Assembly (NCBI GenBank): GCA_021298315.1
Contig: JAJTFC010000054.1
Location: 1-38,145, forward strand
Reading direction: 5' to 3'
Source of the DNA: Planctomycetaceae bacterium
Lineage (GTDB): Bacteria > Planctomycetota > Planctomycetia > Pirellulales > Pirellulaceae
Length of the DNA stretch: 38,145 bases
Numbering within the stretch: position 1 is the first letter of the stretch; every line of letters starts with the position of its first letter. Below the pieces are notes generated by a model. The model had not been told where the DNA came from and ran no database searches. It saw nothing but the letters and a program-made list of their open reading frames with translations. Below are positions 1 to 6,850 of the stretch, in pieces. The position numbers and the translations under genes were made by a program.

Positions 1-490
1 GGGCCCGAGCGGATTTGTTCCACCAAGTGCTCTGGACGATGCCTCTGAGCATCGCATCCAACGGTGTATTCGAGTCGACAGAGCTTCGCAAAAACTCGAT
101 CCACGTCGCACGATCCACATGCTGATAAGCCCGGCGTTGCAAAAGAGTCTTGTCGTACCAATCGACCAGCCGTTCGCGATGAAGCGGATCGGCCAAAAAT
201 CGATCGACCCAGCGGGACCAACGACCTTGGGCAGGCTCTGCCAAAAAAGCATCGATCTCCTCGATCGTCGGAACCGTGTTTCTTAAATCCAAAGAGAGTC
301 GCCGAAGTGCCTGGGTATCGTCGGCAGGCCCGGCCATCAACCAAGGCATGTCGGGACTCGCCATGGCATCGATCCGCTGCCAAAGCGAATCGAACTGACC
401 GAAAGATCTGACCTCCATGAACAAAGAGGCAAACAGAAACACAGCCGCGAAAGCCCATGCAGCAGGTCGTAACGGATGAAGTCCGCTCAT
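1..490 (-). CDS. DUF1549 (PSCyt2) secreted protein, N-terminal part, cut by the window edge
   Basis: Reading the minus strand from the ATG at 490 gives 163 codons without a stop up to the window edge. The first 30 residues (MSGLHPLRPAAWAFAAVFLF onward) look like a signal peptide. From about residue 60 the pattern LRRLSLDLRNTVPTIEEIDA, then WVDRFLADPLHRERLVDWY, is the signature of DUF1549, which in planctomycetes normally precedes DUF1553 in large exported proteins encoded beside DUF1501 genes. Their biochemical role is not established; links to polymer breakdown or surface redox work have been suggested. No clear Shine-Dalgarno precedes the ATG, but the signal peptide supports this start. The C-terminal DUF1553 half would lie outside the window. 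Confidence 0.85.
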   Translation of the reverse strand, partial: MSGLHPLRPAAWAFAAVFLFASLFMEVRSFGQFDSLWQRIDAMASPDMPWLMAGPADDTQALRRLSLDLRNTVPTIEEIDAFLAEPAQGRWSRWVDRFLADPLHRERLVDWYDKTLLQRRAYQHVDRATWIEFLRSSVDSNTPLDAMLRGIVQSTWWNKSARA

Positions 491-631
491 GGTTCGACTC
501 GATTTTGAAGGCGGGTAAAGGCAGGTGGGCGGGTTGAATGCAACCCGGTGATGAAGCTTACCCCGATCACCGAATGCGGGTCGGGCAAGTTCAGACTCAC
601 TAATAATTTATCGTTGCTTGACCGAGTCGAG

Positions 632-862
632 TCAACGGGGAAGGCCCGCTGTGAGGAACTTCGCCCCTTTTTCGCTAGATATATCGTTCAAAAGCCTCTC
701 GATTCGCAAATCTAATGCATCGATTTGATTCAAGACTTCATCGTACCTACCGTTCAACTCGGCCAATTGGTCTGGCTGATCTAGCTGAATCGACGAGCAA
801 TCCAAGTCTTCGTCGTTGGAATCTGCTTTGGTGAATCCTAGATCGGTCGGTGACTGTGTCAT
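632..862 (-). CDS. Small hypothetical protein, 76 aa, C-terminal helical
   Basis: Not a recognised family. Translation from the ATG at 862 gives MTQSPTDLGFTKADSNDEDL followed by an acidic linker and then a helix-forming stretch (LAELNGRYDEVLNQIDALDL, RIERLLNDI) with regular Leu/Ile spacing, which could be a short coiled coil. Small acidic proteins with this kind of C-terminus occur in planctomycete genomes. The frame stays open upstream to 1093, but that part reads like non-coding translation (Trp/Cys/Arg rich), so I chose 862. No good Shine-Dalgarno is seen. It lies on the same strand between the gene at 960-1196 and the DUF1549 gene and may be co-transcribed with them. Confidence 0.55.
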   Translation of the reverse strand: MTQSPTDLGFTKADSNDEDLDCSSIQLDQPDQLAELNGRYDEVLNQIDALDLRIERLLNDISSEKGAKFLTAGLPR

Positions 863-959
863 TGTGCCTGAAGAATCCGATCGGTGCAGAGCCAAGTACC
901 AGGGGCATCGCGGGCCTAATCGGATTCGACCGTCAACCTTAACAATCCGCACTAAGATG

Positions 960-1196
960 CTAGGAATCCGGGTCGTGCGGATCCTGGGGTTTTTGCGGAT
1001 TAGGCAAGATAGGCAATCGGTTAAGGAGTTTGCACCCCAGAAGCAAATGGGCAGCAAGCCCCAGGGATTGGTACTGTCGTTGGAATTCGACAATGAACTC
1101 CCGGGTATTCTCTTCGGGGATGGCCAATCCGCCTACGGGGATCCCTTGAAAGGTGACAACTCCAGAGAGAGCAGGAGGGTGAAAGTTGGAGGACAA
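960..1196 (-). CDS. Small hypothetical protein, 78 aa, TTG start
   Basis: Family not recognised. The product begins MSSNFHPPALSGVVTFQGIP and continues with a compact, protein-like segment (GGLAIPEENTREFIVEFQRQ, then a Leu-rich stretch LGLAAHLLLGCKLL) and a Pro-rich tail. The start is a TTG preceded by AGAGG at a spacing of about 8 nt, a good ribosome binding site. It begins 21 bp after the stop of the mfnB-like gene. It is in the same frame as that gene, with no stop in the seven codons between, so readthrough of the mfnB TGA would make one protein; I consider two separate genes more likely because the mfnB product already has full length. Confidence 0.5.
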   Translation of the reverse strand: MSSNFHPPALSGVVTFQGIPVGGLAIPEENTREFIVEFQRQYQSLGLAAHLLLGCKLLNRLPILPNPQKPQDPHDPDS

Positions 1197-1217
1197 ACCG
1201 AGAGCCTCTTTGATCCG

Positions 1218-1991
1218 TCAAAGTGAGTGAGTTGGATCGGCCAGGATCGTATCACAAGGGGTATTTCGATCCATCAATGCCAATGCCTTAAGAACCAAAT
1301 CCGGGTCGATCGGGCTTTTTCTATCCTTGGGGTTCGAGCAAACGGCCCCTCGAATCCCGATCCAATCCGGACCGAGTTTGCGAAGTTCGTTCAATGCTTG
1401 CAGTGGTATCGAACCTGCCAAAGCTATTTGCAGCGAATGATCATGTGCTGCATCGATCATGGATGCCAGTTTGTTCGATGGCAAGAGATCCAGCAGAGTG
1501 GTTCCATCTTTGATGGCCGTGTCTATCAATATTTTATCAAGTCCCAAACCCAGCGCTGCATGCATGACAGTGTCCCAACTCGGAGCACTGACGCTAGAAG
1601 CATCGGCATAGTGCACGATAATCGCTTGCTGGGGCATATGCATGTGCCCGACTAGACCGGCTAGGATTTCTTGCCATCGGAAGATTTTGTTGCAGTTGGC
1701 CAATCCGAATTTGATATGTCCACGATGGCCGAGAGTTTCGATGAACGGCAAATCCCGAGTATTGTCCCAATCGCTAAGTTCGCCGCCAGCGAAACTCCAA
1801 GGGCTTGTCGATTTCGAGTCGATGCTGATCATCGAAGCAAACTCGCTGGCCAAATGGAAGCTAGGCCGCCCAAGCGGCCCCTCTTGGGGATCCTTCAAAT
1901 CGATCCAGGGCACCTGCAAATCCCGCAAGAGCTTGGATTCATCGAGTGTGTTTGCACTAACCAGAAGCTGACAGGCGGTTGAATTGGACAT
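1218..1991 (-). CDS. mfnB: (5-formylfuran-3-yl)methyl phosphate synthase-like protein (MfnB/DUF556)
   Basis: MfnB condenses two molecules of glyceraldehyde 3-phosphate to the furan phosphate from which methanofuran is built. The 257-aa product has the expected TIM-barrel landmarks: LLVSANTLDESKLLRDL at the first strand, WIDLKDPQEGPLG with Lys33, HIKFGLANC with Lys94, LIDTAIKDGTTLLDLL with Asp157 and Lys161, LAGSI near 191, and GIRGAVCSN near 222. The three lysines sit where the catalytic and phosphate-binding lysines of archaeal MfnB lie. Length matches the family (about 235-260). Planctomycetes carry C1 genes that use methanofuran-like and tetrahydromethanopterin cofactors, so the gene makes sense here, but no other C1 gene is in the window. 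It is divergent from ribonuclease D. No clear Shine-Dalgarno precedes the ATG. Confidence 0.85.
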   Translation of the reverse strand: MSNSTACQLLVSANTLDESKLLRDLQVPWIDLKDPQEGPLGRPSFHLASEFASMISIDSKSTSPWSFAGGELSDWDNTRDLPFIETLGHRGHIKFGLANCNKIFRWQEILAGLVGHMHMPQQAIIVHYADASSVSAPSWDTVMHAALGLGLDKILIDTAIKDGTTLLDLLPSNKLASMIDAAHDHSLQIALAGSIPLQALNELRKLGPDWIGIRGAVCSNPKDRKSPIDPDLVLKALALMDRNTPCDTILADPTHSL

Positions 1992-2060
1992 TAATTAGGG
2001 TTAGAACTATGGGATTACGAACAAGTCACACAAACCAGTATAGCGATTGATGCGCAGACT

Positions 2061-3257
2061 TTGAGGGGCAGCTTGGCGACAGACTTTCATTGGATCGAGG
2101 ATTCGTCGGCACTTGAGGATTGGTGCCGAGCCAACGAGCGATGCAAATTATTAGGTTTTGATACCGAGTTTGTCTCTGAGGATTCTTATCGTCCCGAACT
2201 GTGTTTGATCCAGGTCAAAACCGAATCGGGAATCGCAATCATCGATCCACTGGTTGTCGATGATTTATCGTCCTTTTGGCAGTTGTTGCAATCACCTGAG
2301 AGAACCGTTGTTGTTCATGCTGGACGAGAGGAGAGCCTCTTCAGCTATCGGGCAACCGAAAAGCAGATTCCGAACCTGTTTGATATCCAAGTCGCGGCGG
2401 GTTTTCTAGGGATAGAGTATCCGGCATCTTACGCCAAACTCGTACAGCGTGTGGTCGGAAAAAACCTGGACAAAGAGGAAACTCGTTCCGATTGGCGGAT
2501 TCGACCTTTGACCCGACGTCAATTGGAATACGCAGCCCAAGATGTCCGAGATCTGTTGGATATCCACGAGGACTTCTCTCGAAAGCTACTCAAACACGGC
2601 AGGCTCGAATGGTTGCTCGAGGAGACTCGCACCAAACAGGAGGATCTTTACGAGTTTGAGTCTAGCGAAAATTGGCATCGAGTCAGCGGAGTGTCAGCCC
2701 TGTCCGGCTCACACCTTAGTGTCGCTCGTGGACTTTGGAATTGGAGAGATCGCAAAGCGAAGGAAAGGAATATTCCAGCACGACGAGTTTTGCGAGATGA
2801 TCTCCTCGTGGAATTAGCAAGGCGCGGGTCGACCGATCCGAAGCACCTGCTGTCACTTCGAGGTATGGAGTTTCGAAATACCAAACCGATGATCCCGGAG
2901 ATCGCCAAGGTGATCGAAAACGCGTTGAAGGATCCCCCTCCTTTGTGGCCCAAGAAGTTCAAGTACGGCAAAGGCCAACCCCCTGGGATGCTGACTCAAT
3001 TCCTCTCGGCAGCGATGGCTTTCATCTGCCATCACAAACACATCGCACCGATGCTTGTCGCTACCGCCGAAGATTTGAGAGACTTTGTCCAATATCGATT
3101 GGAACCCGATGCCGACTCGGACTCTCCGCCAGCTTTGCTGACCGGTTGGCGAGCCGATTTGGTCGGACACGAACTCGACGAACTCCTGGCCGGAAAACTC
3201 GCGATTGTCTTGGATAACCCTAAAAGCCAAATCCCGATCAAGTTCATTACTGTCTGA
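2061..3257 (+). CDS. rnd: Ribonuclease D (DEDDy 3'-5' exoribonuclease with HRDC domain)
   Basis: Trims the 3' ends of stable RNA precursors in the cytoplasm. The DEDD exonuclease domain fills roughly residues 10-180: LLGFDTEFV (Asp34, Glu36), VVHAGREESLF (second motif), and LEYAAQDVRDLLDIH (Tyr157, Asp161). An HRDC domain follows around 205-290 (PARRVLRDDLLVELARRGST). In Escherichia coli RNase D the second motif is HAGSED with Asp85; here it is HAGREE, so the aligned residue is Glu91, a conservative change. The start is uncertain. TTG at 2061 is the first plausible initiator giving a normal N-terminus, but the frame is open from 1995 and no ATG is in frame. The gene diverges from the mfnB-like gene and converges on the secreted protein at 3277. 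Confidence 0.9.
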   Translation: MRGSLATDFHWIEDSSALEDWCRANERCKLLGFDTEFVSEDSYRPELCLIQVKTESGIAIIDPLVVDDLSSFWQLLQSPERTVVVHAGREESLFSYRATEKQIPNLFDIQVAAGFLGIEYPASYAKLVQRVVGKNLDKEETRSDWRIRPLTRRQLEYAAQDVRDLLDIHEDFSRKLLKHGRLEWLLEETRTKQEDLYEFESSENWHRVSGVSALSGSHLSVARGLWNWRDRKAKERNIPARRVLRDDLLVELARRGSTDPKHLLSLRGMEFRNTKPMIPEIAKVIENALKDPPPLWPKKFKYGKGQPPGMLTQFLSAAMAFICHHKHIAPMLVATAEDLRDFVQYRLEPDADSDSPPALLTGWRADLVGHELDELLAGKLAIVLDNPKSQIPIKFITV

Positions 3258-3277
3258 TCTGTCCGATCTGTCCGATC
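3251..3277. repeat. 9-bp tandem repeat, three units, across the end of rnd
   Basis: Three consecutive copies of a 9-bp unit, TGTCCGATC, with one substitution in the first copy (TGTCTGATC). The stop codon of the ribonuclease D gene lies inside the first unit and the last unit touches the stop of the convergent gene. It is a simple repeat with no evident function. Confidence 0.8.
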
Positions 3278-3738
3278 TATTTTCCGATGGAGTATTTTCC
3301 GTTGCGGCGGATCGTCGAAGGGGTCGGCTCGCTGAGATTGAATTCTTCGAGAGAGAAATCGGCATCAATCTTGCGTACGCTCCGCAGTTGGATATCGCCA
3401 CGGGAGGCCTCGATGTGATAGACCGCCAGAGTCAACTTGGCAGGATCGACGATCACCAATTGCTGATGGCCGTTACTCAAGGTGGCCGTTGTCATCAAAT
3501 GAGTGGCGGTGGCTGAACTGCTCGATGTCCCAACGATATGGACGCCCTGGTGCTGCATGTCGCTTGGGATGTAGGCCGGCGGGTTTTGCGCCTCGGTGAA
3601 CCCTCGCGGGCTCAACGCCGATCGATCTGGCAAGGGAGGCAATTCCTGGCTGATGATAGCAGTACGGTTAGCACACAGGGCCAAAAAGACTGAGATCCCA
3701 AAAAGATAGCAGCTTGGTAAGAATCTTGAATTGATCAT
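3277..3738 (-). CDS. Secreted conserved planctomycete hypothetical protein
   Basis: 153 aa with a probable N-terminal signal sequence (MINSRFLPSCYLFGISVFLA, then LCANRTAIISQ). The mature part has a Pro-rich linker, a segment of short beta-like strands (TLSNGHQQLVIVDPAKLTLA, VYHIEASRGDIQLRSVRKID) and the C-terminal motif DADFSLEEFNLSEPTPSTIR. I have the impression that this last motif recurs in small exported planctomycete proteins, where it follows a strand pair like the one here; I know of no assigned function. The gene is convergent with ribonuclease D and divergent from lpxK with about 180 bp between, so it is probably a single-gene unit. Confidence 0.7.
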   Translation of the reverse strand: MINSRFLPSCYLFGISVFLALCANRTAIISQELPPLPDRSALSPRGFTEAQNPPAYIPSDMQHQGVHIVGTSSSSATATHLMTTATLSNGHQQLVIVDPAKLTLAVYHIEASRGDIQLRSVRKIDADFSLEEFNLSEPTPSTIRRNGKYSIGK

Positions 3739-3920
3739 CGGTTGTTCCTGTTAAAGCCGCCCGGAGAGCCAAGCATCCTCAGCCATGTTTCAATACATTC
3801 AAAAGCCTGTGTTGGACAAGCCCAATCTTGCCATCTGTCCCACAAACCGTTTGAACCCTACAATCTTCATCGCGAACCGATCATCCTCTTGCTTGAAATC
3901 CACTCAGGTCCACGGATCCA

Positions 3921-4994
3921 ATGCACCCGTTGGAAAAATACCTTCGAACCGAAAACAACAATCTTCCGGCCCTGTTGATTCGTGGCGGGCTGTGGGTCGC
4001 TTCTTTTCCCTACCATTTGGTCGTTAACTGCCGGAATAAAGCCTACCAACTTGGATTGATGCGAACCCATCGAGCCGGCGTGCCTGTGATCTCGGTGGGC
4101 AATATCACTGCCGGGGGGACTGGAAAAACACCCGCTTGCGCTGCGATCGCAAAGTGGTTGAGGCATCGCGGAATACGCGTGGCAATTCTTTCGCGAGGTT
4201 ACGGTGCCTTGGCCGATGGCCTCAATGATGAGGCAAGAGAACTCGATACTCTCTTGCCGGACGTTCCACACCTCCAAGCGGCCAATCGAATCGAAACGGC
4301 GAAAATCGCCGTCGAAGAACTCGAGATGGAAATCTTGCTACTCGATGATGGATTCCAACACCGACGTTTGGCAAGGGATCTTGATATTGTCCTACTCGAT
4401 GCGACCAACCCTTTCGGATGGGGCCATCTGCTACCCCGAGGACTTTTGCGAGAACCCCTCAAGGGCCTTCGACGTGCCGATCTTGTCATCGTCACTCGAT
4501 CCGATCAGGTGACGACGCAAGATCTAGCAAACCTCAGAACCAAAGTTCAACGAGTCAGCCCCAAGGCAGGCTGGGTCGAGAGCATCCACAGCCCGATCCG
4601 TTGGCGGAATTCCTCTGGAGAAGAACTCCCACTGGACTATTTCGCCGGTAAACCAGCGCTGGCGCTCAGCGGAATCGGTAATCCAAAAGCCTTTCTCGAA
4701 ACGCTTCAAAGGCTTTCTGTAACGCTTATCGATCAAATCCAGTTCCCCGATCATCATCCGTATAGTCCGATGGATGTTCAAGGTATCCTTGAACGAATCA
4801 GCCAATGCAGCGTTCCGCCGCAAGCAGTTCTTTGCACCGGAAAAGATCTCGCGAAAATCGCAAGCAATCAGCTTGGTACGGTTCCACTGTGGGCCTTGGA
4901 AATCGAGCTCCAAGTCATCTCTGGTGCAGAAGTCCTCAACGAATACTTGGATCGCCTCTGCACGCTCGCACAAAAGAAGCACACCAGCGAGTGA
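3921..4994 (+). CDS. lpxK: Tetraacyldisaccharide 4'-kinase LpxK
   Basis: Phosphorylates the 4' position of the tetraacyldisaccharide 1-phosphate to give lipid IVA in lipid A synthesis, at the inner face of the cytoplasmic membrane. The 357-aa product has the typical N-terminal hydrophobic helix region (LWVASFPYHLVVNCRNKAYQ, then VPVISVGNITAGGTGKTPA) with the Walker A-type loop GNITAGGTGKTP near residue 55. It also has the LpxK signatures VAILSRGYG, LLLDDGFQHRRLARDLDIVL and LPRGLLREPL, and a C-terminal FPDHHPYSPMDVQ. Length is in the normal range. It stands alone, followed by the 930-bp gap at 4995-5928. The presence of lpxK supports a Gram-negative envelope with lipid A. Confidence 0.95.
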   Translation: MHPLEKYLRTENNNLPALLIRGGLWVASFPYHLVVNCRNKAYQLGLMRTHRAGVPVISVGNITAGGTGKTPACAAIAKWLRHRGIRVAILSRGYGALADGLNDEARELDTLLPDVPHLQAANRIETAKIAVEELEMEILLLDDGFQHRRLARDLDIVLLDATNPFGWGHLLPRGLLREPLKGLRRADLVIVTRSDQVTTQDLANLRTKVQRVSPKAGWVESIHSPIRWRNSSGEELPLDYFAGKPALALSGIGNPKAFLETLQRLSVTLIDQIQFPDHHPYSPMDVQGILERISQCSVPPQAVLCTGKDLAKIASNQLGTVPLWALEIELQVISGAEVLNEYLDRLCTLAQKKHTSE

Positions 4995-5018
4995 ACGAAG
5001 GTTCGAGAAATTTAAAAT

Positions 5019-5082
5019 AAAAAAGGCTCCCGGACGTGAACGAGTCCCAGGGGGGACGGAGGACTTCGAGCTTCCGGGAGCC
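5019..5082 (-). terminator. Intrinsic terminator reading leftwards, with a nested stem
   Basis: Perfect 10-bp arms GGCTCCCGGA (5025-5034) and TCCGGGAGCC (5073-5082) enclose a second stem AGTCC/GGACT (5043-5047 with 5061-5065). Read on the minus strand the outer stem is followed at once by six T and then ATTTTAAA, the layout of a Rho-independent terminator. On the plus strand no T-run follows, so it does not look like the lpxK terminator. No recognised minus-strand gene lies to the right, so the transcript it ends is unknown. The length and the inner stem are unusual for a plain terminator. Confidence 0.6.
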
Positions 5083-5156
5083 AAAGGATCAACTATGACT
5101 CTTGCGAAAAGTTGGCGAAGACAACCAAGGCAAATCCTTTCACCCTGATCGCTTCA

Positions 5157-5248
5157 TGGACTCTGGGTCGTCTAAAGCCCATCGATGCAAGTGCCATCCG
5201 TGCTCTTGCTACCCCAGGGCCCTCTTTCGAGAGACGACTTTGAGTCTG
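5157..5248 (+). ncRNA. Candidate structured RNA element (nested stems), unknown type
   Basis: The segment folds by eye into nested stems. The outer one pairs GACTC at 5159-5163 with GAGTC at 5242-5246, and GTCGTCT at 5167-5173 with AGACGAC at 5232-5238. The internal positions between them give two G-U pairs and one U-U mismatch on the plus-strand RNA, but only A-C mismatches on the minus strand. Inside, GCCC (5177-5180) can pair with GGGC (5217-5220). A terminal hairpin is formed by GCAAGTGC (5187-5194) and GCTCTTGC (5202-5209) around a 7-nt loop. The G-U pairs favour a plus-strand RNA. It matches no RNA family I know. A 44-codon frame overlaps it, so it may instead be chance or coding structure. 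Confidence 0.3.
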
Positions 5249-5560
5249 CCAAATTCGCGGTTTTGTTTTCAAAGATCGATTGCCTTGACCAATGCGATCA
5301 ACAACGCAGAGCAACTTAGAAAAGCTCGCTACCCAGCGTCAACATCGATTTACAATGCCATCGGAAAAAAATACCAACTCTTTGTAAAAACTACTTTTGC
5401 TGGCAAATGCCAAGTTAGGCTAGCAATCATCTCCTAGGATGGGGCTTGAGTTGGCGTTGATGTTAAACTAGAGAGCTTGCGTCGATGGTAAGGGAAACTG
5501 TATAAGCAAGTCGGGCGATCCGAAACGATTTTTGGGAACTTGTCGCAATCCCCAGCGTCA

Positions 5561-5576
5561 TTGGCACGTGGGTTGC
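5561..5576 (+). promoter_or_regulatory. Sigma-54 (RpoN) promoter upstream of flgM
   Basis: The sequence TTGGCACG-TGGG-TTGC fits the RpoN consensus YTGGCACG-N4-TTGC. GG (5563-5564) and GC (5575-5576) are separated by exactly 10 bases, the invariant -24/-12 spacing. Transcription would start near 5588, rightwards. The first plus-strand gene downstream is flgM at 5929, so the leader would be about 340 nt long. RpoN control of flagellar genes is common in other phyla. No enhancer site for an activator could be identified. Confidence 0.7.
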
Positions 5577-5850
5577 GAACTAGGTTCTGCCAAGAAGTTG
5601 GCTAGGGCACGCAAACGTTGCCTGAAAAAGAGTTCGAGAAAATCCTTTGGAAGCATCGATTCCGGTAAGGATTTAGAACGCCAAAATTCGTACAATTGGA
5701 TTAATCGGTAGGAGACCAAATTCGTTGGATTTGTAGAGAAGATCATCCGATGCAACGGGACGCTCGCTAAAAGCGTCGTCTCTTTGCAAAGTCGCCTTGA
5801 CCCTTACGGATGGTCTTTCTCTGCGACATGGACTGCGAAGATTCCAAAAG

Positions 5851-5873
5851 GGTACTAGTGTGTGACTAGTGCC
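5851..5873 (+). promoter_or_regulatory. Leader hairpin 55 nt before flgM
   Basis: GGTACTAGT (5851-5859) and ACTAGTGCC (5865-5873) form a nine-pair stem with one G-U pair on the plus-strand RNA and a 5-nt loop GTGTG. The G-U pair is an A-C mismatch on the other strand, so the hairpin fits the flgM messenger. It lies upstream of the ribosome binding site and could affect translation or stability. The role is inferred. Confidence 0.4.
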
Positions 5874-5928
5874 ACGGCGAGCAAATCCGCAGTCCATTCC
5901 ACGAAGTGTTCACGGGAGAGATAGAGCT

Positions 5929-6219
5929 ATGGAGATTTCAAACAATTTTTCCGTTTCCGGTGCCGACGCAATTCGAGCTGCGTCCAAAGCAGCTGCTCCT
6001 AGCGAGGCCCAGAGCGTTGCAAATTCCGGCGGCATTCAAATGCCTGTCGATCAAATCGAATTGTCCCCCGAGGCGCTTGCCGTCTCGGGTAGCCAATCGA
6101 CGGAAACTTTCCGTGCAGACAAAGTCGCTCAAATGAAAGAGGCCATCGCCTCGGGTAAATACGACACCGACGAGATGCTAGATAAAGCATTCGATCGAAT
6201 GCTCGAACGCTACCTCTAA
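5929..6219 (+). CDS. flgM: FlgM-type anti-sigma-28 factor
   Basis: FlgM binds the flagellar sigma factor FliA in the cytoplasm and holds back late flagellar genes until the hook is complete. The 96-aa product has the standard layout: a disordered Ser/Ala-rich N-terminus, the motif DQIELSPEALAVS in the middle, and the C-terminal sigma-binding helices (RADKVAQMKEAIASGKYDTD, EMLDKAFDRMLERYL). The ATG at 5929 has GGGAGAG about 8 nt upstream; an in-frame start at 5869 exists but lacks this site. No other flagellar gene is in the window, so flgM is isolated. It is preceded by a sigma-54 promoter and a hairpin leader. Confidence 0.85.
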   Translation: MEISNNFSVSGADAIRAASKAAAPSEAQSVANSGGIQMPVDQIELSPEALAVSGSQSTETFRADKVAQMKEAIASGKYDTDEMLDKAFDRMLERYL

Positions 6220-6238
6220 AACCAACGCGACATAATCC

Positions 6239-6271
6239 CTAGAGCCAATCGGCCCAGCCGCTTGGCTCTAG
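6239..6271. terminator. Hairpin between convergent flgM and ykgJ-like genes
   Basis: Ten-base perfect arms CTAGAGCCAA (6239-6248) and TTGGCTCTAG (6262-6271), extended inside by CGGC/GCCG. No T-run follows on either strand, so it would be a bidirectional, U-tract-free terminator or an RNA end stabiliser. The TAG stop of the minus-strand gene lies inside the right arm. Confidence 0.5.
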
Positions 6272-6744
6272 TTGAGCAAAGGCAATAGCGGTGGTTCTGG
6301 CGAACGGATGGAATCTCCATCGCTGCAAAACCTGGCCTCCGCATACTCGGCAACCTGCTCTGCAGTTTCAAAATACATTTCGTAAACTGCATCCTCGTCG
6401 AACTCGCAGTTATCGGTCGAGTAAGTGCGGCAAATCTGTGGACGCGTATGGTAAATACCACAGCGATGATCCGATTGCAGATGCTTGCATGCGGTGTGGA
6501 CTAACAAGTACCAGACCTCATCTTCGACAAAGACACTGGCTCGATCGTGCAATAAGTACCATCGCATGAAATCAAAGTCCTGCTCGCTCGTTGGTTCCTC
6601 GATCGGCATCGCAAAATAACGACAGCATTTGGCGGTGCAGTAGTCGCACAAACACTCCGAGCTAGGTACCTCGTCACGCTTAGGTGTCTTCCCGTTGATC
6701 GTTTTGGCTGGAGTCAAAACAGGATCGATGATCATCGAACTCAT
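6268..6744 (-). CDS. YkgJ family cysteine cluster protein (putative metal-binding)
   Basis: 158 aa. The cluster CDYCTAKCCRYFAMP near residues 33-47 (C-x2-C-x3-CC) together with the later Cys residues in CKHLQSDHRCGIYHTRPQIC is the pattern of the YkgJ/UPF0153 family, thought to bind zinc or an iron-sulfur centre. The biochemical role of the family is not firmly known; members are cytoplasmic. The C-terminal region (FDEDAVYEMYFETAEQVAEY) is the usual helical extension. The gene is convergent with flgM and divergent from the rsmF-like gene, so it probably has its own promoter in the 106 bp before 6851. Confidence 0.85.
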   Translation of the reverse strand: MSSMIIDPVLTPAKTINGKTPKRDEVPSSECLCDYCTAKCCRYFAMPIEEPTSEQDFDFMRWYLLHDRASVFVEDEVWYLLVHTACKHLQSDHRCGIYHTRPQICRTYSTDNCEFDEDAVYEMYFETAEQVAEYAEARFCSDGDSIRSPEPPLLPLLN

Positions 6745-6850
6745 GGCTTATTTTTCTAGATTCACAGGTCTGCTTAGAATTGCGGTTTTGAAACACCCAA
6801 AAGATCATGCTCCAAAACCCTTTTGCAATCAAGTCCCCAGGCTAAACCCG

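Larger units (their letters stand above)
4995..5928. other. 930-bp gap between lpxK and flgM
   Basis: No convincing protein gene. Several short frames are open (for example a TTG-started 44-codon plus frame at 5112-5246, and minus frames at 5093-5314 and 5558-5755), but none has a recognisable product and they overlap one another. What can be supported is structural: a minus-strand terminator (5019-5082), a nested inverted repeat (5157-5248), a sigma-54 promoter (5561-5576), a small hairpin GACGCT/AGCGTC at 5759-5777 followed by GTCTCTTT, and a hairpin near the flgM start (5851-5873). Between about 5250 and 5560 I see nothing specific. Confidence 0.6.

Noticed and set aside
64..411. Plus-strand frame of 115 codons at the left edge
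   Set aside because: It is the shadow of the minus-strand DUF1549 gene, whose translation is clearly that of a known family.
491..520. GGTTCGACTC, like the T-loop of a tRNA
   Set aside because: The bases on either side cannot form the T-stem and no acceptor or anticodon stem fits.
863..1093. N-terminal extension of the 76-aa gene
   Set aside because: The extra residues are Trp/Cys/Arg rich and overlap the preceding gene at 960-1196, so the internal ATG is preferred.
5112..5246. 44-codon plus-strand frame with a TTG start, reading LAKTTKANPFTLIASWTLGR
   Set aside because: Protein-like in tone but with no good ribosome site and no recognised family; it overlaps the nested inverted repeats. 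Left as an alternative to the RNA reading.
5558..5897. Minus-strand frames of 65 and 74 codons before flgM
   Set aside because: They overlap each other and the sigma-54 promoter and have no recognisable product.
6695..6850. Longer N-terminus for the rsmF-like gene
   Set aside because: It overlaps the divergent YkgJ gene and adds residues not typical of the family.
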